Assembly: GCA_025463055.1 (NCBI GenBank)
Contig: JAOAPV010000027.1
Span: forward strand, 42,397 to 106,396
Origin: Candidatus Acidiferrum typicum
Lineage (GTDB): Bacteria > Acidobacteriota > Terriglobia > Acidiferrales > UBA7541
Length of the DNA: 64,000 bases
Reading direction: 5' to 3'
Shown: piece by piece, positions 36,501-44,548 of the stretch
How the letters are laid out: each line of letters starts with the position of its first letter
Numbering within the stretch: the stretch's first letter is position 1
Notes under the pieces: model-generated
Seen by the model: only the letters and a program-made list of their open reading frames with translations
What the model was told of the DNA's origin: nothing
The model's database searches: none
Translations under genes and position numbers: made by a program

Positions 36501-36688
36501 ATACAACCAACATACGATTTTTCAACACCGTTTACGGCGCTTCGGATTTCTGTCCCGCGGATCCTACGGCATTCGGGTGTGCCGGAGCGACCGGCAATCG
36601 GGAAGGTTCGCCGAACCCGCTGTACGGGACCCCGCGGGCGGTGTTCAATCCGCGACAAATACAGTTGGCGCTGAAATTCAACTTCTAG
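33512..36688 (+). CDS. TonB-dependent receptor with carboxypeptidase-regulatory-like domain
   Basis: About 1058 aa from ATG 33512 (GGGGGTGAG upstream); the frame is open from 33434 inside the previous gene, but those 26 residues precede the signal peptide. Signal peptide about 1-32 (cut near AKSQA). Regulatory-like domain: TLSGRIFDTSGGSVAKAKV and VGEYTIPALPAGEYTV. Plug-like: IINLPVNGREFINFALLSP and EFRVINTDYSAEFGRATAGIVN. The beta-barrel ends LALKFNF with a terminal Phe. It is the probable outer-membrane port for the catabolic island; ligand unknown. Confidence 0.9.
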   Translation: MNRSKPSCVSFAVPLFCLLVAVCISAPSAKSQAITATLSGRIFDTSGGSVAKAKVSVVSAATGFTRTVQSSDVGEYTIPALPAGEYTVSAEFTGFGKQSKNVILQVGQSAGLDFTLTPGGVAESVEVAATSELVEPTRTEVSTVITERQIINLPVNGREFINFALLSPAVTVGDTTSGNTDVIVEPVTKLSFAGQNIHYNFIAVDGADDISTASGIQRGTPPQESVQEFRVINTDYSAEFGRATAGIVNIITRSGTNEWHGSLYEYFRNDKMDAVNLLQASGAHVLRQNQFGAAIGGPLQKDKTFVYGNYEAQRRGESPFYNSAVLGNIKAINEVKAIYGLAPEPNLGSVLRTNDSDNGFARIDHRFSDNQNMFLRYFINDGRLLNQSPLNDGFDLPSAFKQNFYRDQSIAGTLASVINPKLVNELRMQYARRSFDFPTVSTQPHLELSNTFTAGVNRGNPDFYRESRFELVDNVTRTFDRHTVSFGGNFNFVDTTESFPLFYPFEADFPNLGAFLGNDGVNGAQCVSAPGDVGGPGPAGCQHPNVIFFERFQAPNFNEPSLNTSVYSGTSFTPAIRNAAQGQMNHTYNGVYIQDKWRATTRLTLNGGIRWEWETWPSNVLNTQWKNIDPRLGLAYNVGTKRNIVVRAGFGLFHGIIPAPLLACQEPSCGGTIGRYPGRPFENGLNAKTELFAFASAPFITATALTNLVANGTYPDAVTFACPGGTLAGCGFFGPSVVVRFDQNHKNPYGVQASLAVEFDPLPDTTVSISGLHVRGVHLGSFFNVNQPDVQQVVTLHDSQGRTGPKNEYCAPGPVPCPFNPGVRTFPIAIYFEATSRWDSQFDGLLINVNRRLAHNFSFGLSYTWAKSIDDGPNPSFVLIPQDSQNFRAERALSSDDVRNRIVVNGTVTTPKTWNPFARDFLFSLIATVQSPMRFTKFAGFDANGDIFGNNDRVGIEPRNTFLGDNFRTVDFRIGRTIPFREKRSFEVIAEAFNLFNTTNIRFFNTVYGASDFCPADPTAFGCAGATGNREGSPNPLYGTPRAVFNPRQIQLALKFNF

Positions 36689-36837
36689 AGAATTGTCGTA
36701 GCCGCATGGTGGTTGGGGGCATACGCCCGCCCGCTTTGTAAGTGGATTCTGGAAGGAGTTGTTCCGGCTTGCCCAGTTCTCGAACACTTACGCGTGATTC
36801 CTTAATCACGGAATCCGAACTAGCCGGGTTTGCAGCG

Positions 36838-37911
36838 ATGAGCGCGCGGCGGCTGTTTCTGCTCGGCGGCATTGCGTTGATTCTCACCGGGATGATCTTC
36901 GGCGACATCTTCGCCGTCTTTACCTTGCACCAGAATGCGGCGCAGGTCGGTGCGAATCTGGCGGCCGCGGCGAACGCTGCGCTGGCGGGAAACCGTCACG
37001 TAGTGCTCGCCAATTTTCAAAATGTCGGCGCCTTCCTGGAGAACCGCGGCACCAAGGTCGATACGCATGTCCATATGATTGACTTTGGTTATTTGGCGCT
37101 GCTGCTGGCAATCCTTCAGCCTTGGGTGGCTTTCGCGGAGACCTTAAAGAAGAAGTTTGCGTGGGTCTTCCTCGCCGGCGCTTGGCTGCTGCCGATCGGC
37201 GTCTATCTTATCCATTATGTGGGGTTGGCACATAGCCCGGTGAAAACCATTGGATGGGCGAGCATTGCCGCGGACTTTGGCGGTTTGCTCGTTCTGGTTG
37301 CCACATTCGGTTGTCTGGTTGGTTTGTGGATGCATTTCGGCGGGAAGCGTATCCGTCCGACCGACAAGCTGCTCGGTGATCGCAGCACGGAAGGGCGCAT
37401 GCTATTTGCGGGAGGGCTTGCGCTGGTCCTCCTTGGATTTTTTCATGGCGCCTACTATGCGGGGGCCCACCTATACAAGCATGAGGCGCAGGATTACTCC
37501 CTTTTGGCGCAAATGAGTGCGGGGGCCGCGGCAGGCGCTCGACCGGTTGTCAACGATGCGCTAACAAGTTACGGGCAACTGCAAGGCGCGAAGGCCGTGA
37601 ATATCGCCGCACACGCGCACAGCGTTGAATTCGGTCTATTGGCTATCATGCTGGCCTTTTTTCAACCATACGTGAAGTTGCGCACAACCTGGAAACGCCG
37701 CTGGGCTGCGGTGCTTTTGCTCGGATCGCTATTGCTCCCGGTGTGCGTGCTTTTGGAAATAAAGTACGGGCTGATTGCCGGAGGTATGGCCGATTTCTCA
37801 GGCCTGCTGATTATTTTCGCGCTTCTGGCGATGTGGATCGGAATTTTGCGGTACACCGGAGAACTGGACGCATCAATGGCGAACACGCCAAATTCGGGGG
37901 ACTCGCAATGA
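36838..37911 (+). CDS. Membrane protein with two copies of a His-containing module
   Basis: 357 aa from ATG 36838, chosen because the paralogue at 37908 begins the same way (MSGSRRLLIIGGIAL versus MSARRLFLLGGIAL). A TTG at 36769 behind AAGGAG would add 23 residues and remains possible. About eight hydrophobic helices. The chain is an internal duplication (about 1-185 and 186-345). Each half has a first helix followed by a His (VFTLHQ; HLYKHEA), an Ala-rich loop, then HxH at the head of another helix (THVHMIDFG; AHAHSVEFG) and LxFQPxV. I know no family name. A quinone-, haem- or metal-linked role is speculation. Stop overlaps the next start. Confidence 0.72.
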   Translation: MSARRLFLLGGIALILTGMIFGDIFAVFTLHQNAAQVGANLAAAANAALAGNRHVVLANFQNVGAFLENRGTKVDTHVHMIDFGYLALLLAILQPWVAFAETLKKKFAWVFLAGAWLLPIGVYLIHYVGLAHSPVKTIGWASIAADFGGLLVLVATFGCLVGLWMHFGGKRIRPTDKLLGDRSTEGRMLFAGGLALVLLGFFHGAYYAGAHLYKHEAQDYSLLAQMSAGAAAGARPVVNDALTSYGQLQGAKAVNIAAHAHSVEFGLLAIMLAFFQPYVKLRTTWKRRWAAVLLLGSLLLPVCVLLEIKYGLIAGGMADFSGLLIIFALLAMWIGILRYTGELDASMANTPNSGDSQ

Positions 37912-38411
37912 GCGGGTCGCGCCGCCTTCTGATTATCGGAGGTATCGCGCTTGCTGTTTGGGGCATGGGCTACGGCCTCTGGTACGCGGTGTTCGCCGAG
38001 CACCAGGCGCTCGACAGCATCGGAGCGTCTCTGGCCGGAAGTTTCGCCGCCGCCGCGGACCGAAACCCGATCGTCATGGAGACTTCGCTCGAGCAATACC
38101 GGGAAGCGAAATATGTTTACGATCGTCAAGTGGATGTTCACGGTCATTGGATTGGGCTGGCGATGCTGCTGATTGTGCTTGGTATTGGCTTCGAGCGCGT
38201 GAATTTCCCGGAACGTTTCCGGCAGTTCCTCGCGCAGGGCCTCTTGGTGGGGGCGGTTGTTTTTCCACTGGGGGTGCTGCTGCAGACGTTCAGTCACGGC
38301 CCTTTGCCACGAGCGATTGCCATCGCGGGATCGGGGTTTGTGATCGTTTCGCTGTTAGGGTCTGCTGTGGGTGTTGTGGCGCGGGGTTCTTCCCCCTCGG
38401 CTGCGGACTGA
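37908..38411 (+). CDS. Membrane protein with a third copy of the module
   Basis: 167 aa. ATG 37908 overlaps the previous stop (ATGA). One unit of the module: a first helix LLIIGGIALAVWGMGYG, then YAVFAEHQALDSIGASLAGSF, then VDVHGHWIGLAMLLIVLGI, followed by two more helices. It keeps the first His and the HxH seen in both halves of the upstream protein. The two genes are translationally coupled and together give three module copies, suggesting one membrane complex. Function unknown. Confidence 0.72.
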   Translation: MSGSRRLLIIGGIALAVWGMGYGLWYAVFAEHQALDSIGASLAGSFAAAADRNPIVMETSLEQYREAKYVYDRQVDVHGHWIGLAMLLIVLGIGFERVNFPERFRQFLAQGLLVGAVVFPLGVLLQTFSHGPLPRAIAIAGSGFVIVSLLGSAVGVVARGSSPSAAD

Positions 38412-38442
38412 TCTCTCTAGCTCTCTTTTTTATCTATCTTTT

Positions 38443-39039
38443 TTACCTGCGCGTCTTGAACTTTCTGAGGCATTGTTCGTAGGATTCCATCGTATCGAAG
38501 TCTTCCAAAATCGAACTGGTCCTCACGTTCAGTACGCGGATCCGTTCCGGAGCTCTATAAATGACCTCTCGAGCGGTCCCAGCCTCCAAAAACTCCGGGC
38601 GCACGGCTGCGGAGACAATCACCGGGTGTCCATCGGCGTCCCTGCGCCGCGGCATCACAATTTCCTCGGACGCCGAGCGCGCGCGAAACGCGCGCACTAA
38701 CTGCGCGACTATTTTTCGCGTTATGAGCCCATGGTCTACAGGGTAGAGCAGAAACGCGGCGTCAGGGTCGATTCTCTTCAGAGCGGCTTGCAACGAGCTG
38801 AGCTGCCCTTCACGCCATCGGCGATTGATTACAACTTCAGACGATTTGGGTACGGCTGGCAAGACACGTTGCGCGTCTGCGCCCAAGACCACCAGAATCC
38901 TGCGAGAAAAGGAACAATTCTCGACGGCGATATCCAGCGCCGTTTTCTTACCGAAACGGGCCAACGCTTTTGGAAACGGCAGGGCCCGCGAACTTCCCGC
39001 TGCCAGAATAATAGGAATGATTTCTTCGCGGTTACGCAT
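38443..39039 (-). CDS. MobA/MocA-like nucleotidyltransferase (molybdenum cofactor maturation)
   Basis: 198 aa from ATG 39039; the frame is open to 39255 but that would run into the divergent operon. IIPIILAAGSSRALPFPKAL is the NTP-binding signature of MobA/MocA-like enzymes, which attach CMP or GMP to molybdopterin. VINRRWREGQLSSLQAAL, YPVDHGLIT and RRRDADGHPVIV are the other conserved blocks. Xanthine-dehydrogenase-type enzymes use the cytosine dinucleotide cofactor, so a MocA role for the adjacent hydroxylase fits. It is divergent from that operon, sharing its control region. Convergent with the membrane module genes. Confidence 0.83.
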   Translation of the reverse strand: MRNREEIIPIILAAGSSRALPFPKALARFGKKTALDIAVENCSFSRRILVVLGADAQRVLPAVPKSSEVVINRRWREGQLSSLQAALKRIDPDAAFLLYPVDHGLITRKIVAQLVRAFRARSASEEIVMPRRRDADGHPVIVSAAVRPEFLEAGTAREVIYRAPERIRVLNVRTSSILEDFDTMESYEQCLRKFKTRR

Positions 39040-39102
39040 CCGGAGGCCGGGGCAGAATAAACGAACGGGGCGGCAAACTCCAGCGCGTCCGTTACGCTCT
39101 GA

Positions 39103-39129
39103 GCACGTTAGCAGCCTTCTGTAACGTGC
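39103..39129. promoter_or_regulatory. LysR-type T-N11-A dyad in the divergent control region
   Basis: GCACGTTA (39103-39110), 11 bases, TAACGTGC (39122-39129): a perfect 8-bp dyad whose centre reads TTA-N11-TAA, the form of a LysR-family recognition box. It ends 8 bases before the operon's -35, centred near -57. A LysR gene is not in the window, so the regulator is unidentified. Confidence 0.6.
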
Positions 39130-39137
39130 GTTTCGCC

Positions 39138-39166
39138 TTGCGACTCTGGGGCAATCGCAATAAAAT
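39138..39166 (+). promoter_or_regulatory. Promoter of the molybdenum hydroxylase operon
   Basis: TTGCGA (39138-39143), exactly 17 bp, TAAAAT (39161-39166). Predicted start about 39173, with a 63-nt leader before the GTG at 39236. Confidence 0.65.
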
Positions 39167-39235
39167 GCGCGCGACGAGATAACACCTTCGTTCGTTGCCG
39201 CGGACCAGCCACTCTTAGAGGCGAGCCGACCAACT

Positions 39236-40138
39236 GTGTACGCACATCCCTTCACCTACCATCGCGCTCAATCGCTCGGAGAAGCTACAAAACTCCTGCA
39301 CCAGTTGGGAGAGGAATCTCGGGTGATCGCCGGGGGGCAAAGCCTGATTCCGTTAATGAAAATGCGGCTGGCACGGCCGACTGCACTGATCGATATCAAT
39401 TTCATTCCACGCTTGAGCGAAATTAAAGACCACAACAGCGAGGTTAGGTTTGGAGCGCTGGCGCGTCACGCTGACATTGAAATGTCCGAGCACATCGCCG
39501 GGATTCCCATCCTTCACGATTGCGCCTCCGGAATTGCGGACGTGCAGGTGCGCAATCAAGGCACTATCGGTGGTTCCCTGGCGGAAGCGGATCCAAGCGG
39601 TGATTGGGCCGCCACGCTGTTGACGTTGGAAACTTCTCTGGTTTGCGCCGGTCCGCAGGGTGAACGCTTAGTCCAAATGGACGATTTCTTCAAGGACGCT
39701 TACACGACGGTTCTAGGAAGAGAAGAGTTAGTGCGAGAAGTCGTTGTGACGAAGCCCGCAAAGAATAGCGGCGGCGCGTATCTAGCATTTAAGCGCAGTG
39801 CCTGTGTCTACGCTACAGGCAGTGCCGCTGTCCAGATAACTCTCGATGCGAAGGACACGTGTAAGGACGTGCGCATCGTCCTTGGCTGCGTGGGGCTTAC
39901 TGCCATTCGCGCCAAGCAGGCCGAGGCCGAACTGCGAACCAAGAAAATTGATGAGCGTACGATCGCTCGCGCCGCAGACGCCGCGCGTGAAGCGGCAGAG
40001 CCGCAGAATGATATGCGCGGCTCGGCCGACTACAAGCGCGCCTTAGTTGCGGCTTTGGTGAAACGCGCGATTGGGATTGCGGTGCGGCGCGCTCGCGGTG
40101 AACACGTGGAGGCGGGACACGAATATGTCGGCCGCTGA
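39236..40138 (+). CDS. Molybdenum hydroxylase FAD-binding subunit (CoxM-like)
   Basis: 300 aa, xanthine dehydrogenase/CO dehydrogenase medium subunit. It passes electrons from the iron-sulfur subunit to its acceptor. FAD-binding signatures are AGGQSL (32-37) and [15 protein letters not shown] (110-124). The C-terminal CO_deh_flav_C domain covers about 180-290. Start is GTG 39236. It overlaps the 2Fe-2S gene by 14 bp. First gene of the operon that runs to 50222. Because the large subunit lacks the CO dehydrogenase loop, I use no cox symbol. Confidence 0.92.
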   Translation: MYAHPFTYHRAQSLGEATKLLHQLGEESRVIAGGQSLIPLMKMRLARPTALIDINFIPRLSEIKDHNSEVRFGALARHADIEMSEHIAGIPILHDCASGIADVQVRNQGTIGGSLAEADPSGDWAATLLTLETSLVCAGPQGERLVQMDDFFKDAYTTVLGREELVREVVVTKPAKNSGGAYLAFKRSACVYATGSAAVQITLDAKDTCKDVRIVLGCVGLTAIRAKQAEAELRTKKIDERTIARAADAAREAAEPQNDMRGSADYKRALVAALVKRAIGIAVRRARGEHVEAGHEYVGR

Positions 40139-40610
40139 AAACATTCTTGTTCGCATTCGCGTGAACGGCGAGGCGCGAGAGGCGCTGGTCGAGCCGCGAA
40201 CGTTGCTCGTCGATTTTCTGCGTGAGAACTTGAATTTGACCGGAACGCATATCGGTTGCGACACCACTTACTGCGGCGCTTGCACAGTGCTGCTCAATGG
40301 CCGTACCGTAAAATCTTGCACGTTGTTTGCGCCGATGGCGGACGGCGGCGAAATCACTACGGTCGAGGGCCTCTCCACTGACGGCGCGCTACATCCAGTG
40401 CAGAATGCTTTCGCGGAATGCCACGGACTTCAGTGCGGGTTCTGCACGCCCGGGCTTCTGCTCTCTACGATTCACCTGCTGAAGAAGAATCCGAAGCCAA
40501 GCGAGAAGCAGATTCGCAAGGCTATTGCCGGAAACACTTGCCGCTGCACCGGCTATCAAAACATTTTGAAGGCTATTCGGATGGCGGCGGGTGAGATGGG
40601 GAAACCCTAG
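40125..40610 (+). CDS. Molybdenum hydroxylase 2Fe-2S subunit (CoxS-like)
   Basis: 161 aa from ATG 40125, overlapping the previous gene by 14 bp. The plant-ferredoxin-type N-terminal cluster uses Cys45, Cys50, Cys53 and Cys65 ([10 protein letters not shown]...C). The C-terminal helical cluster uses Cys104, Cys107, Cys139 and Cys141 (CGFC...CRC), the normal eight-cysteine set. It relays electrons between the molybdenum site and FAD. The next gene starts 2 bp after its stop. Confidence 0.95.
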   Translation: MSAAENILVRIRVNGEAREALVEPRTLLVDFLRENLNLTGTHIGCDTTYCGACTVLLNGRTVKSCTLFAPMADGGEITTVEGLSTDGALHPVQNAFAECHGLQCGFCTPGLLLSTIHLLKKNPKPSEKQIRKAIAGNTCRCTGYQNILKAIRMAAGEMGKP

Positions 40611-40612
40611 CA

Positions 40613-41056
40613 ATGGAGATCAAGTTCAGCGGCGTCTTCACGGTAAGGAAAACGCCGCAGGAAGTTTACGATTTTCTCGTGGACCCGAATCGGTTTTGTC
40701 CGCTGCTGCCGGATTATCAGAGCATGGAGATTCTGGATGCGAAGAATTTCCTTGTGAAACTTAGCGTCGGGATTTCGCACATTCGTGGCACCGCGGCGGT
40801 GAAGATGTCTCTGGTGGAGGCGGAGCCGGCTACTCGCGCGGTTTACGAAGGCAAGGGCGACGTGCCGGGGGGCTCGGCGACCTTACGCGCGGGTTTTGAT
40901 CTGCAGGCCGCACCTGGCGGAGAAACCAAGGTGAGTTGGCTGGGGCAATCGAATGTTGTCGGCCGCATAGCTTCACTTGCCGGCGGATTGCTCGAGCCTC
41001 TGGCCAAGAAAAACGTACAGAAATTGATTGATGGCTTGCAGAAAGCTTTGGGGTAG
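40613..41056 (+). CDS. CoxG-like SRPBCC protein
   Basis: 147 aa START/SRPBCC fold of the CO dehydrogenase subunit G family (MEIKFSGVFTVRKTPQEVYDFLVDPNRFCPLLPDYQSME; GDVPGGSATLRAGFDL). These proteins accompany molybdenum hydroxylases and are thought to help maturation or membrane attachment. This one lacks the long C-terminal anchor some CoxG proteins carry. It sits between the small and large subunit genes with 2- and 11-bp spacing. Confidence 0.9.
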   Translation: MEIKFSGVFTVRKTPQEVYDFLVDPNRFCPLLPDYQSMEILDAKNFLVKLSVGISHIRGTAAVKMSLVEAEPATRAVYEGKGDVPGGSATLRAGFDLQAAPGGETKVSWLGQSNVVGRIASLAGGLLEPLAKKNVQKLIDGLQKALG

Positions 41057-41067
41057 CGTTCGCGATC

Positions 41068-43575
41068 ATGGCAACTACATTGCGCACGAAAACGAAGAAA
41101 ACGAAAGCAGCGGCCTCGAGTAGCCCGGCAAAGTGGGTCGGCCAGCCCATTCGTCGCAAGGAAGAAGACCGCCTGGTGCGCGGCAAGGGGATTTTTGTCG
41201 ATGATCAGAAATTGATGGGCATGTTGCACATTCGCTTTGTGCGCTCGTCGTATGGACACGCCAAGATTACGCGGCTGGACGTTTCGAAGGCCGCGGCTCT
41301 GCCGGGCGTAGTGTGCACGCTTACTGGCGCCGAAGTGAAGTCGATGGTGAAGCCGTTTATCGAAATCGGCCCGGATGCCGGACAGAAGATTGCCGACTAC
41401 CCGATGGCAGTCGATAAAGTTGTGTTCCAGGGGGAGCCTGTCGCAGCGGTCGTGGCCGAAACTCGACTGATTGCGGAAGACGCTGCGGAGTTGGTTGAAG
41501 TGGAATACGAGCCGCTCCCGCCCGTTCTGACTGCGGAAGAAGCGCTGAAGGATGCGAGCCTCGTGCATCCGGAGATGGGCACGAACCGCAACTGGCACGG
41601 GGTTTTCGAGTACGGCAACATCGAGAAGGCATTTCAGCAAGCCGCGCATGTTGTGCACATCGGCCGGCTGCACTTTCATCGCTTCTCGAGCACGCCGCTG
41701 GAAAATAATGCGGTGATCGCGGTGTGGGACTCGCGCTCGGAGCGGATCGAATACTGGTCTAATAATTCGTTTCCTTCCTTCGCCGCGCAATTTCTTTCGC
41801 CCGCGCTCGGAGTAGGTATCGATCAGATTTTGATGAAGAGTTTCGACATTGGCGGCGGGTTCGGGATCAAGATCACGAACTATCCGTACATGGCGGTTTG
41901 CGCTTTGGCCTCTCGCAAGACCGGTGGCCGTCCGATTAAATGGGCGGAAACGCGCACGGAGCATATGCAAGCCAGCGCGCACGGAAACGAGCGCACATTT
42001 TTCGACACGCGCGTAGCGCTGGACAAGAACGGCGTGATCACGGCGATCGATTCCCGCCATGTAGATGATTGCGGCGCTTACCCAAGGTACGAGCCGCTCG
42101 GCTGCGTCATCTGGGCGCAGGTGCTGCCCGGGGCGTATCGCGTAAAGAACGTTCGCATTGACGTGAACCAAGTGGTGACGAATAAATGCCCGGTTGGCCC
42201 GAACCGCGGCTACTCGCGCATGCAGCAACTCTGGTTCATCGAGCGCATCCTGGATATATGCGGGCACACGCTTGGCGTCTCGAACGATGAAATGCGTCTC
42301 CGCAACTACATTCGCAAAGAAGAAATGCCGTACACCACGCCGAACGGGTGCGTCTATGACTCCGGCGACTATGCCGGCATGCTTGCGCTCGGGAAAAAAC
42401 TGATCGGCTGGGACGATTGGAAGAAAAAACAAGCTGCTGCGCGAAAGGAAGGCCGCTGGATCGGCATGGGTATTGGCTCGACGCTTGATTCCGGCACGAA
42501 TAATTTTGGCCAGGCGCAGATCATCAACAATTTCGCGCCGTTTTCCGGGCAATCCAAAGCCGCCAACGTCAAGCTGGATATTTACGGGGAGGTCGTCGTT
42601 AGCCTCGGATCGGTCCCGCAGGGACAGGGACACGAGACCACGGCGGCACAAGTCGTCGCCGACGTGCTGGGAATTTCTCCCGACCTCGTCAAAGTGAAAC
42701 CCGGTTTCGACACCGAGCAAAACGTTTACACCGGGCACACGGGAACCTACGCGAGCCAGTTTGCGGTCACGGGACTTTCGGCGATTCACGGCGCAGCGGT
42801 CAAGCTCTGCAACGAAATTTCCCGGTTGGCTGCTTGGGCATTGAAAGGCAAGGAGAAGGACCTGGAGTTTGCGATCGGCGCGCAAGGGCCGGAGGTTCGC
42901 GACCGGCGCACTAAGAAATCAATAAATTATTGGGGGCTCGCAAATCTGGTGAATGTGAATAATGCCGGCATGCCGGAAACTCTCTGGGACGTCACCCTGA
43001 ATTGCCGCCACGTGTACCATGCGCCATTTCAAGTGCCGGATGTAAAGCGTAAGTACGGAAATTTAACGCTGACCTACGCCGCGCAAATTCATGTGGCCGT
43101 TATTGAAGTCGACCGAGAAACCTTTCAGCCCAAAATCCTTGCTTACGCCTGCGTCGATGACTGCGGCCGCACCATCAATCCTCGCATCGTCGAGGGTCAG
43201 GTCCACGGCTGCACCGCGCACGGCATCGGCGCCGCGCTGATGGAAAATTGTGCTTACGACTCTGATGGCAATCTGATGGCCTCCACGTTCAGCGACTACA
43301 CCCCAATTACCGCGATGAATATGCCGGATCTGCTCTATGGCCACATGGAGTCGCCCTCCCCGTTTTCCTACAACGGCGCAAAAGGAATGGGCGAAGGCGG
43401 TGCCGCCCCGGTGCATACGGTGTGTGCGGCGTTGCAGGACGCGCTTTATTCGAGTGGCGTCATTATCGACGACTCGCACAACACCGGCGATTCCATTTTT
43501 CGCGCGCTGCAGCGGGCAGGCTCGGGTGGATTTGCCTCGATGGTCCGCGTCGAGCATCCGCGCCCGAGCCGATAA
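41068..43575 (+). CDS. Molybdenum hydroxylase large subunit (CoxL/XdhB-like), substrate unknown
   Basis: 835 aa, the molybdopterin-cytosine-dinucleotide-binding subunit. N-terminal a/b-hammerhead domain (about 25-165), then the Mo-binding domain. SFDIGGGFGIK (near 269-279), VPQGQGHETTAAQV and the catalytic Glu776 in KGMGEGG are intact. The substrate loop reads GPNRGYSR (377-384). It is not the AYxCSFR of form I CO dehydrogenase, nor the usual AYRGAGR, so CO is unlikely and a hydroxylation of an aldehyde or N-heterocycle is more probable. It has a Lys/Ala-rich leader (1-22) and follows coxG by 11 bp. Confidence 0.92.
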   Translation: MATTLRTKTKKTKAAASSSPAKWVGQPIRRKEEDRLVRGKGIFVDDQKLMGMLHIRFVRSSYGHAKITRLDVSKAAALPGVVCTLTGAEVKSMVKPFIEIGPDAGQKIADYPMAVDKVVFQGEPVAAVVAETRLIAEDAAELVEVEYEPLPPVLTAEEALKDASLVHPEMGTNRNWHGVFEYGNIEKAFQQAAHVVHIGRLHFHRFSSTPLENNAVIAVWDSRSERIEYWSNNSFPSFAAQFLSPALGVGIDQILMKSFDIGGGFGIKITNYPYMAVCALASRKTGGRPIKWAETRTEHMQASAHGNERTFFDTRVALDKNGVITAIDSRHVDDCGAYPRYEPLGCVIWAQVLPGAYRVKNVRIDVNQVVTNKCPVGPNRGYSRMQQLWFIERILDICGHTLGVSNDEMRLRNYIRKEEMPYTTPNGCVYDSGDYAGMLALGKKLIGWDDWKKKQAAARKEGRWIGMGIGSTLDSGTNNFGQAQIINNFAPFSGQSKAANVKLDIYGEVVVSLGSVPQGQGHETTAAQVVADVLGISPDLVKVKPGFDTEQNVYTGHTGTYASQFAVTGLSAIHGAAVKLCNEISRLAAWALKGKEKDLEFAIGAQGPEVRDRRTKKSINYWGLANLVNVNNAGMPETLWDVTLNCRHVYHAPFQVPDVKRKYGNLTLTYAAQIHVAVIEVDRETFQPKILAYACVDDCGRTINPRIVEGQVHGCTAHGIGAALMENCAYDSDGNLMASTFSDYTPITAMNMPDLLYGHMESPSPFSYNGAKGMGEGGAAPVHTVCAALQDALYSSGVIIDDSHNTGDSIFRALQRAGSGGFASMVRVEHPRPSR

Positions 43576-43597
43576 ATACGCCGCGAGCTTAGACAAT

Positions 43598-44548
43598 TTG
43601 ATCAAGCGAATCTGCATCATCGGCTGCGGCTCCATCGGAAGCCTCTACGCCGCCCACTTGGCGAAAATTGCCGAGGTGTGGGCGTTCGTGCGGCGGTCTG
43701 AACACGCGGAAGCGCTGAACAAGAATGGCCTGCGCGTCTCGGGAACGCACGAATTTCACGTCAACCTCAGCGCATCGTACGAGCCCTCGAAATTGCCGCA
43801 ATTCGATCTCGGTATCGTCTCCAGCAAAGCGACACAAACCGCTGAAGCGGTCCGACCCGTCGCGCATCTTTTCAAAAATGGCGTTGTCCTCTCATCGCAA
43901 AATGGCTTGGGCGGCGAAGAGATCATTGCTGACCTCACGAAGACATCCGTGATTCGCGGCACAACCTTTATGAGCGGCACGCGGCACAGCGACACGCACG
44001 TTCAATACGAGCTCGACACCGCAACCTGGATGGGCCCGTTCGAACCGACGCACACGCGATTCGCCGTCGTGCAGGAAGCTGCCGATCTGATCTGTGCGTC
44101 CGGCCTGAAAGCCGTGGCTTTGCAAGATGCGCGGCCAGCGCAGTGGTCGAAACTAATTTTCAATGCTTCGGTCAACGCGGTCTCCGCGCTCACCGAGTTG
44201 CCGCACAGCTTTCATTTCGCGCTGGAAAATCAATTCACAGACTTAGGGCACCTTCTTCACGCGCTCATCGACGAAGGCAAACAAGTGGCCGCCGGCTTGG
44301 GCGTCAAGCTCCACGAAGATCCTTGGGAGATGAATAAAATCGGTGCGCAAACGGATCACCCACCTTCGATGCTTTATGATGTTCGCCACCGATTTAAAAC
44401 CGAAGTCGACTTCCTTGGCGGAGCCATCGCCCGCGAAGCCGAACGCGCAGGAATTCCCGCGCCGCTGCACACCGCGCTGTATCGATTGATCAAAGGCAAA
44501 GAAAGTTCGTGGAGCTATCACGGTAAGGAACACACAGCGGCAAAGTGA
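43598..44548 (+). CDS. Ketopantoate reductase-like dehydrogenase, copy 1
   Basis: 316 aa from TTG 43598, 22 bp after the large subunit; the frame is open upstream inside that gene. The N-terminal Rossmann motif IIGCGSIGS and the C-terminal ApbA_C helical domain (KLIFNASVNAVSALT, MLYDVRHRFKTEVDFLGGAI) place it in the 2-dehydropantoate 2-reductase family, NADPH-dependent reductases of 2-oxo acids. Not housekeeping PanE by context: it sits in a catabolic operon and has a paralogue at 48171. Its stop overlaps the next start (GTGA at 44545-44548). Confidence 0.88.
   Translation: MIKRICIIGCGSIGSLYAAHLAKIAEVWAFVRRSEHAEALNKNGLRVSGTHEFHVNLSASYEPSKLPQFDLGIVSSKATQTAEAVRPVAHLFKNGVVLSSQNGLGGEEIIADLTKTSVIRGTTFMSGTRHSDTHVQYELDTATWMGPFEPTHTRFAVVQEAADLICASGLKAVALQDARPAQWSKLIFNASVNAVSALTELPHSFHFALENQFTDLGHLLHALIDEGKQVAAGLGVKLHEDPWEMNKIGAQTDHPPSMLYDVRHRFKTEVDFLGGAIAREAERAGIPAPLHTALYRLIKGKESSWSYHGKEHTAAK

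Noticed and set aside
40843..42885. 680-codon open frame on the - strand
   Set aside because: It lies entirely opposite the coxG/large-subunit genes, has no ribosome site or family match, and is Arg/His-rich as expected of an antisense frame in GC-rich coding DNA.
39236..43575. Carbon monoxide dehydrogenase (cox) operon
   Set aside because: Subunit order and CoxG resemble it, but the substrate loop is GPNRGYSR, not AYxCSFR, and CoxD/E/F maturation genes are absent.
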